In this document: piece after piece, positions 18,054-25,260 of the stretch
Layout: every line of letters starts with the position of its first letter
Position numbering within the stretch: position 1 is the first letter of the stretch
NCBI GenBank assembly: GCA_016710785.1
Contig: JADJUE010000002.1
Location: forward strand, 310,001-374,000
DNA: 64,000 nt
Reading direction: 5' to 3'
Origin: Candidatus Epilinea brevis
GTDB lineage: Bacteria > Chloroflexota > Anaerolineae > Epilineales > Epilineaceae
Program-made: the position numbers and the translations under genes
The notes under the pieces: generated by a model
The model's database searches: none
Seen by the model: only the letters and a program-made list of their open reading frames with translations
Told to the model about the DNA's origin: nothing

Positions 18054-19181
18054 CTAATGCCCCGTCAGCGCCAAGACGATCTCCAGCACGATCAGCGCGA
18101 TGATCATCCATTCCAGCGTCGCGGCGCGTTCGGCGTCGGCTTGGGCGTGCAGCATGCTGTAGGTCTCGCGCAGCAAGGTCAGCTTGGTGTCCAGGGCGCG
18201 GCGCCAGGTGCGCACTGAGAGCACCTCCAGCATGGCGGAGTAGAGCCGGTTCCAGTACACGTCATCGGTGAACTTGATGGCGTTGTCCAGGCCGTCGGTG
18301 ACGGTGTTCACCTCGGCCACGAGGGTCAGCACGTCATGCATGAGGCGCGTGTAGCGGCGGACGCCGAAGTTGAGGTAGCGGCCGCCGCCGCGCAGCCGCG
18401 CCAGCCGGGCCTCGATGCCGTCCACCTCGCGGTCGACGTCGGCGTCGTAGGTGCGCAGCAGGAGCAGCTGGACGTTGGCGAACTCCAGCAGGTCCGCGGC
18501 GGTGTCGGCGGCCCGGGGGTCGGGGTCGATGAGCATGGCCCCGTTCCAGCTGAGCAGGGCGGCGTCATCGGGGTAGTAGCTGAGACGGGTGATGAGCCCG
18601 GTGGCATGAGCGCTGAGCGGGCGCCGTTCGCCGAGGAAGGCGGATTGCACCCGCGGATGGGCTAGCAGCTCGTCCAGGGGCAGGTCCCCGTCCAGGCGTT
18701 GGATGACCAGCACGGAGTAATCCTCCACCGCCGCGCTGCGGGCCGGTCGGGAGGTGGCCTTGGCGAGGAGTCGCCGCAGTTCCTCCAAGGTGGCGTCGAA
18801 GCGGCCCAGAAGGGTGAGCGGTGGATCCTGGGCCATGGCCATGAGCTCCGCCACCTGCTCCCAGGTCAAGGGTGTCGGCAACGGCAGGACCAGGGTCACG
18901 GTGACGGCCCCGAGCTCGTAGACCGTCGCCCGCATCCGGCCGGTGACGGCCAGGCCCGCCAGATCGACGGGCTCCTGGCCCAGGTCCACGCTCAGCGGCG
19001 CCTGGGCTACCTGCACGCTGCGCGTCTGGCGCACACGAAGGGGGCTGCGCCGCCGTTCCGCCGGGTTGCGCAGCGCTGAGGACGCCTGCTCCAGGTCGAT
19101 GCTGTAGCCGATGTCATAGCAGCGGTACAGCCGCAGGCTGCCCTCGGCGATGGCGGGAAGGGGCGTGTTGACGATCGGCAT
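18054..19181 (-). CDS. DUF155/RMD1 family protein with C-terminal membrane anchor
   Basis: 375 aa. The C-terminal half carries the hallmarks of the DUF155/RMD1/YagE family: LLRTYDADVDREVDGIE, a long helical region, then ending in one transmembrane helix (WMIIALIVLEIVLALTG). The N-terminal half is a mixed alpha/beta region. Eukaryotic relatives (Rmd1, Sif2/Sif3) are involved in mitochondrial and meiotic processes; bacterial members have no defined function. The tail-anchored topology is inferred from a single C-terminal hydrophobic stretch and the absence of a signal peptide. Confidence 0.8.
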   Translation of the reverse strand: MPIVNTPLPAIAEGSLRLYRCYDIGYSIDLEQASSALRNPAERRRSPLRVRQTRSVQVAQAPLSVDLGQEPVDLAGLAVTGRMRATVYELGAVTVTLVLPLPTPLTWEQVAELMAMAQDPPLTLLGRFDATLEELRRLLAKATSRPARSAAVEDYSVLVIQRLDGDLPLDELLAHPRVQSAFLGERRPLSAHATGLITRLSYYPDDAALLSWNGAMLIDPDPRAADTAADLLEFANVQLLLLRTYDADVDREVDGIEARLARLRGGGRYLNFGVRRYTRLMHDVLTLVAEVNTVTDGLDNAIKFTDDVYWNRLYSAMLEVLSVRTWRRALDTKLTLLRETYSMLHAQADAERAATLEWMIIALIVLEIVLALTGH

Positions 19182-19323
19182 GGCCGGGCAAGGCTAGCAG
19201 CCATCGCGGGGGCTGTCCACCGGACTTCGGCGGCCCGCCCCGGGCGGTCGAGGTGGCGTGCCCCGACCGACGCCGGCATCGATGTCTGGATCTGGCCGGG
19301 CATGGGGCGGCCCTGGGATCGGC

Positions 19324-19352
19324 TTGACAATTCGGAACACCCGTTCTAAACT
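19324..19352 (+). promoter_or_regulatory. Sigma-70-type promoter of the DUF4287/DUF5655 gene
   Basis: TTGACA at 19324-19329 is a perfect -35 box. TAAACT at 19347-19352 lies 17 bp downstream and matches -10 at four of six positions. The start codon is about 70 nt further on. Confidence 0.5.
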
Positions 19353-19422
19353 GGCTGCCGCCTCCCGCATCCGCGGGTCGGCCGCCGACGGACCATCCTC
19401 AACGACAGGAGCAACCCGAGCC

Positions 19423-19998
19423 ATGAACAGCGTCGACCAGGCCATCGCCAGCCAATTGGCCAACATCGAGAAGCGCAGCGGCAAGAGCCTTGCGGAGCTG
19501 GCGGCCATCGTCGCGGCCAGCGGGCTGGACAAGCACGGGGAGATCCGCGATCTGTTGATGCGGGAACTGGGTCTGGGGCATGGAGACGCCAACACCCTGA
19601 CGCACCATGTGATGCGCACCGATGGCGCCTCGGCCGCCGCGGACCGGGGCCTGGGCGCCGACCAGGTACTCGACGAGATCTACAGCGGCCCCAAGGCCGA
19701 CCTGCGCCCGATCCACGAGGCGCTGATGGCGGCCATTCAGGCCTTCGACGGCGCCTTTGAGATCGCGCCCAAGAAGGGCTATGTCAGCCTGCGGCGCAAG
19801 AAGCAGTTCGCGATGATCGGCCCGGCCACCAAGACCCAGGTAGAACTGGGCTTGAACGCCAAGGACCTGCCGGGCGGCCGCCTGACCGCCGTGCCGGCCG
19901 GCGGCATGTGCAACTTCAAGCTCCGACTGAGCGGCGCCGGCGAGGTGGACGCGGAGCTCGTCGGCTGGCTGCGGCAGGCCTTCGAGGCCGCGGGCTAG
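19423..19998 (+). CDS. DUF4287/DUF5655 domain protein
   Basis: 191 aa from the ATG at 19423, preceded by ACAGGAGC. The N-terminal ~75 residues match the DUF4287 pattern (IEKRSGKSLAEL ... LLMRELGLGHGDANTL). The C-terminal ~110 residues match DUF5655, with GPKADLRPIHEALMAAI and FEIAPKKGYVSLRRKKQFAMI. The two-domain combination is common in bacteria. DUF5655 is thought to be a small DNA- or nucleotide-transaction domain, but no function is demonstrated. No signal or membrane segment is present. The gene has its own promoter and appears monocistronic. Confidence 0.8.
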   Translation: MNSVDQAIASQLANIEKRSGKSLAELAAIVAASGLDKHGEIRDLLMRELGLGHGDANTLTHHVMRTDGASAAADRGLGADQVLDEIYSGPKADLRPIHEALMAAIQAFDGAFEIAPKKGYVSLRRKKQFAMIGPATKTQVELGLNAKDLPGGRLTAVPAGGMCNFKLRLSGAGEVDAELVGWLRQAFEAAG

Positions 19999-20045
19999 GC
20001 TTGAGGGGCAGGCGCCGGCTCGCGGCGATCTCGGGGACGCCAATC

Positions 20046-20073
20046 TTGACATCAGCGTGCCGGCCTCTAGAAT
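20046..20073 (+). promoter_or_regulatory. Strong sigma-70-type promoter of the CAP-domain gene
   Basis: TTGACA at 20046-20051 is perfect. TAGAAT at 20068-20073, 16 bp downstream, matches TATAAT at five of six positions. The start codon is about 205 nt beyond, so the mRNA would have a long leader. Confidence 0.55.
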
Positions 20074-20285
20074 GGCGCGCGCAAAGGACGTTCAGCGCCT
20101 TCCATTGGGCCCTTGCTCCCCGCGCCGCGGCTTCGCCCGGTTGGGTCCGGAAGGTTCTGTCGCCGGAGTCGCTGCCCCTTCCGCGGCCAATGGCCTGTCT
20201 TCGGGTCGCCGCCCTGCTCACGGCGTCGCGCCACCCTTGCGGTGCGACAAGGGACAGCCTCTCCCCATAAGGAGAAGCTTGTCAT

Positions 20286-21149
20286 ATGACCGCTCGCTCA
20301 AGGTGCGCGGCCGACCTGAGGCGCATCGGCGCCCGTCCGGCCGCGCTGCCCTTGACCATGGCCCTGCTGGCCATGGCCGCTTTCTTGGGCTTCGCCCCTC
20401 GCGCCGCTTCGGCCCAGGAGGCGGCGCCCCCGGCCGCGCAGCCTGGCGCGGCCCCTGCGGAGCCGCTCGATCCGGCCGCGCTCCCTCCCGCTCCCTCGGC
20501 TTCCGAGCCCACCGCCCCGACCGCTGCCGATGCGCCGCCCGCAGCGGTGGAAGTCGCGCCGGTGCAGGATGCGGTGGCGCTCAAGGCCCAGTCGGCCGCC
20601 GAACCCACAGGCGCTGAAGTGCCGGCCGCCCCACCCGAGTTGGGCGCGGTGACCGCCGACCCCGGTCTGGACGACCGCAGCCGCATGGAGCTGGCCGTGC
20701 TCTCGCTGGTCAACCAGGCCCGGGCCCAGCACGGCCTCCAGCCGCTGGCCTTGGACAACCGCCTGGTCGCCGCGGCTCGCGAACATGCGGTGGACATGGC
20801 CGGCGGCCGCTTCTGTCGGCATAACGGCCGCGACGGCAGCAAGGCGCGAGACCGCATGCGGCGCAACGGCTACCCCTACAACAACTGGGCGGGCGAGAAC
20901 ATCATCTGCTCACGGCGTTCGCCCGAAGCCATGGTCCAATGGTGGCTCAACTCGCCGCCGCACCGGCGCAACATCCTGCACGGCCACTTCCGCCACATCG
21001 GGGTGGGCGTGAGCATGAACGGCCAATGGGGTGCCGATGGCGTGCTGGTCTTCGCTTCCGGTGCCGACGAGACGATGGAGCCCGACGTGTTCAAGGCCTT
21101 CCGCGAGGGCCGGGTGGCCGACTGGGTGGCGGCCACAAGCGAGCGCTGA
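20286..21149 (+). CDS. Secreted CAP-domain (SCP/PR-1-like) protein
   Basis: 287 aa. A signal peptide (residues 1-~43, ending AASAQE) is followed by a ~95-residue Ala/Pro/Glu linker and a C-terminal CAP domain. The domain shows LVNQARAQHGLQPLALDN, a HAVDMA segment, NWAGENIIC, MVQWWLNSPPHRRNIL and a GVGVS strand, in the order expected for the family, including the cavity His and Glu residues. Bacterial CAP proteins are extracellular and largely uncharacterised. AAGGAG lies upstream of the ATG. The leader (20080-20285) contains a GTCGC/GCGAC hairpin but no recognised RNA family. Confidence 0.88.
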   Translation: MTARSRCAADLRRIGARPAALPLTMALLAMAAFLGFAPRAASAQEAAPPAAQPGAAPAEPLDPAALPPAPSASEPTAPTAADAPPAAVEVAPVQDAVALKAQSAAEPTGAEVPAAPPELGAVTADPGLDDRSRMELAVLSLVNQARAQHGLQPLALDNRLVAAAREHAVDMAGGRFCRHNGRDGSKARDRMRRNGYPYNNWAGENIICSRRSPEAMVQWWLNSPPHRRNILHGHFRHIGVGVSMNGQWGADGVLVFASGADETMEPDVFKAFREGRVADWVAATSER

Positions 21150-21223
21150 GCCGCTTCCGGCGATGACGTCCAGCGCTGGCGGCGATGCCGCGCCCTGCCT
21201 TGGGCGTGGCATCGCCGGTGAGG

Positions 21224-22042
21224 TCACGGGAACAGTCGCTCCGACGGGTGGAAGCGCGGCGCCGGCAGGGGAAAGAGCGGAACCTGATCCGCCTGGCCCT
21301 CCCGATCTCCCTCGGCAAGCCAGCGCAGGCTGACCAAGGCCTTGGCGTAATCCGCCAGGGCGGTGCCGCCGTCGCGGGCGGCGTAGCTCAGGCCGTAGAG
21401 GCGCCCGTCCTTGAGCAGCAGCGTCGCGTAATGGCCGGGCTGGGTGGCGCTCTCTGGCGCCCACAGGGCCACGGCCGGTCGGCCGGCCACCCTGGCGTTG
21501 GCCGGCCAAGTGCCGTCCGTGGGCTGCATGCCGGGGGCCACCCGCTCCGCCCAGGCTTCCAGGGGCTGGTCTTCGCTCGCGGTCCAGACGCTGAGGGCCA
21601 TGCGCGCACCGGTCAGCGGGTCTTCCACCACGCGGTCATGATCGGCCTGGGTCAACAGGGTGCCCGAACGCTCCACCGTGGCGCTGCGCCAGCCCTTGGG
21701 GAACATCACCTCGTAGTCCCAGCCCTCGTCCTGAAGGCTCTGGTAGCCGTCGGCGGCCGATACGGTCAACGCTCCCAGTCCCAAGGCGGTCGTCGCGGTG
21801 GCCGCCGGGTCCGGTGCGGTGACGGGCGCGGCGATGGGTGCGGTGGACGGGCCGGCCGCGCTCTGGTTCAGTCGCGAGAGGTGGATGAAGACCGACAGCA
21901 GGACCAGGAAGAGGACGACCAACGCCGCCGCGGCTGCGCCGATGCTGGCTGGGGCGGCGGGGTCGGCCGAACCGGCAGCCTCCCGCGTCCCCGTGGGCGC
22001 TGGCTGACCGGCTGGAGGGCGGCTGAATGGACGAAAGGGCAT
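21224..22042 (-). CDS. Membrane-anchored protein of unknown function
   Basis: 272 aa from the ATG at 22042; a TTG one codon earlier is also possible. A short Pro-rich cytosolic N-terminus precedes one transmembrane helix (about residues 35-56, AAAALVVLFLVLLSVFIHL). An Ala/Pro/Thr-rich linker leads into an extracytoplasmic domain of about 170 residues containing GWDYEVMFPKGWRSATVE. This kind of Tyr/Phe-Pro-x-GW segment is found in PsbP/DUF1795-like domains. That similarity is weak and no function is assigned. Confidence 0.65.
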   Translation of the reverse strand: MPFRPFSRPPAGQPAPTGTREAAGSADPAAPASIGAAAAALVVLFLVLLSVFIHLSRLNQSAAGPSTAPIAAPVTAPDPAATATTALGLGALTVSAADGYQSLQDEGWDYEVMFPKGWRSATVERSGTLLTQADHDRVVEDPLTGARMALSVWTASEDQPLEAWAERVAPGMQPTDGTWPANARVAGRPAVALWAPESATQPGHYATLLLKDGRLYGLSYAARDGGTALADYAKALVSLRWLAEGDREGQADQVPLFPLPAPRFHPSERLFP

Positions 22043-22184
22043 CAAACGGGCTCTTGGGGGCCAAGTGGGTGACGCTGATTATACCCGGAAGGCTGCGGCC
22101 GGGCTCCCCGGCGAGCCGGCCGGTGCGTGCAAGCGAATGCCGGTTGCATTGCGGCGCGGTGCAGGGTCGCGATAGGGGCGCCCA

Positions 22185-24470
22185 TCAGCCGCTCGGCCGG
22201 CGCACATCGATCACGTTGTTCACCCGTTCCAGGCGGTCGATGACTCCAGCCAGCTGGTCCAAGGAGCGCAGCTCCACCACCACGGTGATGATCGCCGTGC
22301 CGCCTGTCGCATTGGCGGCGGCGCTCAGAGAGGTCAGGCGGAGTCCCTTCTGGCTCATGATCTCGGTGATGTCGCGCACCAGGCCGGAACGGTCATAGGC
22401 GCTGATCCGGAGCTCTACCGGATAGGAGCGGCCCTCGTTCTGCTGCCAGTCGACGCGGATGAAGCGGTCCGGCTCCCGGTCCCGTTGGCGGGCGATGTTG
22501 GAGCAATCGGCACGGTGCAGGGTGACCCCGCGGCCGCGGGTGATGTAGCCCAGCACCTCGTCGCCCGGCAGGGGGCCGCAGCAGCGGGCTACCTGGGTAT
22601 GCACGCCATCGGCGCCCAGGAGGGACACGCCGGTGGCCGCGCCCGGGGTGGGACGCGGGGCGGCGCCCCGGGGCATGGGCTTCCGCGGGGTCTGCTGCCC
22701 CGGCTGCACATGCTCCGTCCGGTGGCCCGGCGCGTTGCGCGCCTCCCGCTCAAGGAGGCGCGCGCTGATGGCCTCGGCAGGAATCTCGTGCCGCCCCACC
22801 GCGGCCAGGAAGTCATCCAACTTCTCATGGTCCAGGTAATGCGCCACGTCCTCATGCTTGATGCGGGTGAGACCCAGCTTGCGCAGGCAGCGCTCCAACA
22901 CCTCCCGTCCCTCGCGGATGGCATCGCTGCGCTGCTGGCGGCGGAACCATTGGCGGATCTTGTCCCGGGCGCGGCTGGAGGCGGTATAACCCAGCACGGG
23001 GTTCAGCCAGTCGCGGCTGGGGCCGGCTTCGCCGGGGGCGGTGACGATGCTCACCTTCTGTCCCGTCTGCAGGGCGGTGTCCAGCCCGACCATCCGTCCG
23101 TCCACCAAGGCGCCGCGACAGCGGTGGCCCACCTCGGTGTGGATGTGGTAGGCGAAGTCGATGGGCGTGGAGCCCTTGGGCAGATCGATGACGTCGCCCT
23201 TGGGTGTCACCACGTAGACCTGGTCGGCGAAGACGTCCGTCTTGAGGCTCTCGACGAAGGCTTCGGCGTCGGCGGCCGCTTCGTCGTGACTCTCGAAAAT
23301 GCGGCGCAGGGCGGCGATCTTCTCCTGGAAGTCCGCCGAATGGCGGGTGTTCTCCTTGTACTTCCAATGGGCCGCCACGCCATACTCGGCCACCTCGTCC
23401 ATCTCTCGGGTGCGGATCTGCACCTCCAAGGGCCGGCCGTCGGGACCCAGGACGGAGGTGTGCAGGGACTGGTAGAGGTTGTTCTTGCGCTTGGCGATGT
23501 AGTCGTCGAACTCGCCGGCCACGGGCTGCCACAGGGTATGCACGACACCCAGGGTGAGGTAGCAGGTGGCCATCTCGTCCACCAGGACCCGCAGCGCCAG
23601 CACATCGTAGATCTGCTCCGCGGGCAGCTCCTTGCGCCGCATCTTGCGGTAGATGGAGGCGATATGCTTGGCCCGGCTCTTGATCTCGGCGTGGATGCCG
23701 TGCTCGCGCAGGCGCCGGTCCAGGACGGCGATGGCGTTGGCCAGGTAGGCCTCCTGCTGCACCTGACGGGCGGCCAGGGCTTCGCGAATGCCCCAGTAGA
23801 CCTCCGGCTCCAGGGCCTTGAGCGCCAGGTCCTCGAACTGGCTCTTGAACTCCCACACGCCCAGCCGGTTGGCCAGCGGGGCGTAGATCTCCAGGGTTTC
23901 GCGGGCCATGCGCGTCCGCCGCTCGGGCTTCAGCGCGTCGAGCGTCTCCATGTTGTGCAGGCGGTCGGCCAATTTGATCAGGATGACCCGCAGATCGTTG
24001 ACGGTGGCCAACAAGAGGCGCCGCAGGCTCTCGGCCTCGGCGGCTTCCTTGGGCCGCTCGGTGTCCATGGACTCCAGCTCGGAGATCTTGGTCACGCCGG
24101 CCACCAGCCGCGCCACCTCCTTGCCGAAGAGCCGCTCGATGTCCGCCTGGTCGTAGGCGGTGTCCTCGACCACGTCATGCAGGAGGGCGGCCGCCAGGCC
24201 ATAAGGGTCCAGGCCCAGTTCGTCCAGGATGACGGCCACCGCCAGGGGATGGGTGACATAAGCCTCGCCGGAAGCGCGCTTCTGGTGGCGGTGGGCATGT
24301 TCGGCCACGAGGTAGGCGCGGCGGACGATGTCGGCATCCGTGCCGGGGAAGCGCTCGGTCACGCGGCGCACCATGGCCGCGATCTCGTCGGGCACGGGTG
24401 CCGGGGCGGACAGATCGAAGGGGCGAGGAGGCGGCGGCGCGGCAGCGGCGGCGCGGGTGCTGGCTTTCAT
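22185..24470 (-). CDS. rel: Bifunctional (p)ppGpp synthetase/hydrolase (Rel/SpoT)
   Basis: 761 aa from the ATG at 24470. The N-terminal HD hydrolase domain has its HD motif at H98-D99 and ED at 102-103 (LLHDVVEDT). The RelA_SpoT synthetase domain (about 240-360) has KSRAKHIASIYRKM, YDVLALRVLVDE and NLYQSLHT. A TGS domain (about 400-460) and a C-terminal ACT domain (about 690-761) follow. Both catalytic sites look complete, so the enzyme should make and degrade the stringent-response alarmone. A ~60-residue low-complexity Pro/Arg insert lies before the ACT/zinc-finger part. It is divergent from rsfS, an arrangement that links two ribosome-activity regulators. Confidence 0.95.
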   Translation of the reverse strand: MKASTRAAAAAPPPPRPFDLSAPAPVPDEIAAMVRRVTERFPGTDADIVRRAYLVAEHAHRHQKRASGEAYVTHPLAVAVILDELGLDPYGLAAALLHDVVEDTAYDQADIERLFGKEVARLVAGVTKISELESMDTERPKEAAEAESLRRLLLATVNDLRVILIKLADRLHNMETLDALKPERRTRMARETLEIYAPLANRLGVWEFKSQFEDLALKALEPEVYWGIREALAARQVQQEAYLANAIAVLDRRLREHGIHAEIKSRAKHIASIYRKMRRKELPAEQIYDVLALRVLVDEMATCYLTLGVVHTLWQPVAGEFDDYIAKRKNNLYQSLHTSVLGPDGRPLEVQIRTREMDEVAEYGVAAHWKYKENTRHSADFQEKIAALRRIFESHDEAAADAEAFVESLKTDVFADQVYVVTPKGDVIDLPKGSTPIDFAYHIHTEVGHRCRGALVDGRMVGLDTALQTGQKVSIVTAPGEAGPSRDWLNPVLGYTASSRARDKIRQWFRRQQRSDAIREGREVLERCLRKLGLTRIKHEDVAHYLDHEKLDDFLAAVGRHEIPAEAISARLLEREARNAPGHRTEHVQPGQQTPRKPMPRGAAPRPTPGAATGVSLLGADGVHTQVARCCGPLPGDEVLGYITRGRGVTLHRADCSNIARQRDREPDRFIRVDWQQNEGRSYPVELRISAYDRSGLVRDITEIMSQKGLRLTSLSAAANATGGTAIITVVVELRSLDQLAGVIDRLERVNNVIDVRRPSG

Positions 24471-24479
24471 GGGCGGGTG

Positions 24480-24485
24480 TATAAT
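24480..24485 (+). promoter_or_regulatory. Perfect -10 box (TATAAT) for rsfS
   Basis: TATAAT occurs in the 112-bp gap between divergent rel and rsfS and points toward rsfS. The -35 is weak. Transcription would begin near 24492, downstream of an alternative in-frame ATG at 24487, which supports the start at 24583. Confidence 0.4.
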
Positions 24486-24582
24486 GCCATGGTTCGATGA
24501 GCTTGGACGAACCCTGAGGCTGCGCCCGGCAGCCAGCCGCCGACCGCGCGCTTCCGCGCCGTCCCGTCCCCCCAAGGTGCCC

Positions 24583-24984
24583 ATGACCCTGACTTCCTTT
24601 GACCCCGAGACTCCCGTCGCCGCCCCGGTCACCGAGGCGGATCCGCAGGCCCTGGCGCGCATCGTCTTCGACGCCATGGCGGACAAGCTGGGCTCCGATC
24701 TCATCATCCTGGACCTTCGACCGCTCACCATCGTGGCCGACTACTTCGTCATCGGCACGGCAGGCAGTCCGCGGCAGCTGAAGGCCCTGTCCGACGCGGT
24801 GCAGGACCAGGCCCGTCTGGTCGGCGGCCGCAAGCCGGTCAGCGCGGACGGCGCCACGGAATCCGGCTGGCTGCTGGTGGACTTCGGCGATGTGGTGGCG
24901 CACGTGATGACCGCCGACCGGCGCGAGTATTACGGCCTGGAAGAGGTCTGGAAGGACGCGCCCTTGGTGGCGCGCATGGCCTGA
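24583..24984 (+). CDS. rsfS: Ribosome silencing factor RsfS
   Basis: 133 aa. It has the RsfS/YbeB/Iojap fold with LDLRPLTIVADYFVIGTAGSPRQ, ESGWLLVDFGDVVAHVM and REYYGLEEVWKDAP, which are the family signatures. RsfS binds ribosomal protein L14 and blocks subunit joining during starvation. The start at 24583 removes a Pro/Arg-rich upstream extension not found in the family. It is usually near nadD in other bacteria, whereas here a ferredoxin gene follows 14 bp downstream. Confidence 0.93.
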   Translation: MTLTSFDPETPVAAPVTEADPQALARIVFDAMADKLGSDLIILDLRPLTIVADYFVIGTAGSPRQLKALSDAVQDQARLVGGRKPVSADGATESGWLLVDFGDVVAHVMTADRREYYGLEEVWKDAPLVARMA

Positions 24985-24998
24985 GGCCGGCGTCGACC

Positions 24999-25226
24999 AT
25001 GCGGGTGAGCATCGACTGGCAGGTTTGTGTGGGGGCGGGCTGCTGCGCCGCAGCCCTGCCCGGCACCTTCACCCTGGTGGAGAGCGCCCAGGGTCCGCGT
25101 GCCATCCTGCTGCGCCCGGCGGCCGACGACGACCTGCGTGCCGCCGCCGCCGCCTGCCCCACCTTGGCCATCTGCTTGGAGGATGATGCGGGCGGTCGCT
25201 ACCCCCAGGACCTGCTGGAGGGCTAG
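24999..25226 (+). CDS. Small ferredoxin, probably [3Fe-4S]
   Basis: 75 aa. CVGAGCC gives C9-x5-C15, and CPTLAI gives C53. The middle Cys of a [4Fe-4S] motif is replaced by Ala12, as in cytochrome-P450-type 3Fe-4S ferredoxins (family Fer4_13). An extra Cys14 sits directly before C15 and could change cluster choice. No partner P450 or reductase is encoded in the window. The gene is probably co-transcribed with rsfS. Confidence 0.8.
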   Translation: MRVSIDWQVCVGAGCCAAALPGTFTLVESAQGPRAILLRPAADDDLRAAAAACPTLAICLEDDAGGRYPQDLLEG

Positions 25227-25240
25227 GATCAGCCGCTCCG

Positions 25241-25259
25241 CGGGGCGTTCGTCGCCCCG
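25241..25259. terminator. Hairpin between ferredoxin and helicase-associated genes
   Basis: CGGGGCG (25241-25247) and CGCCCCG (25253-25259) pair around a TTCGT loop in the 34-bp gap between converging genes, consistent with a shared terminator. Confidence 0.5.
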
Positions 25260-25260
25260 G

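Noticed and set aside
20126..20160. GGTCCGGAAGG resembling the SRP RNA apical loop
   Set aside because: The conserved GGAAGGAAGCAGC core is missing and the flanks do not pair as in 4.5S RNA.
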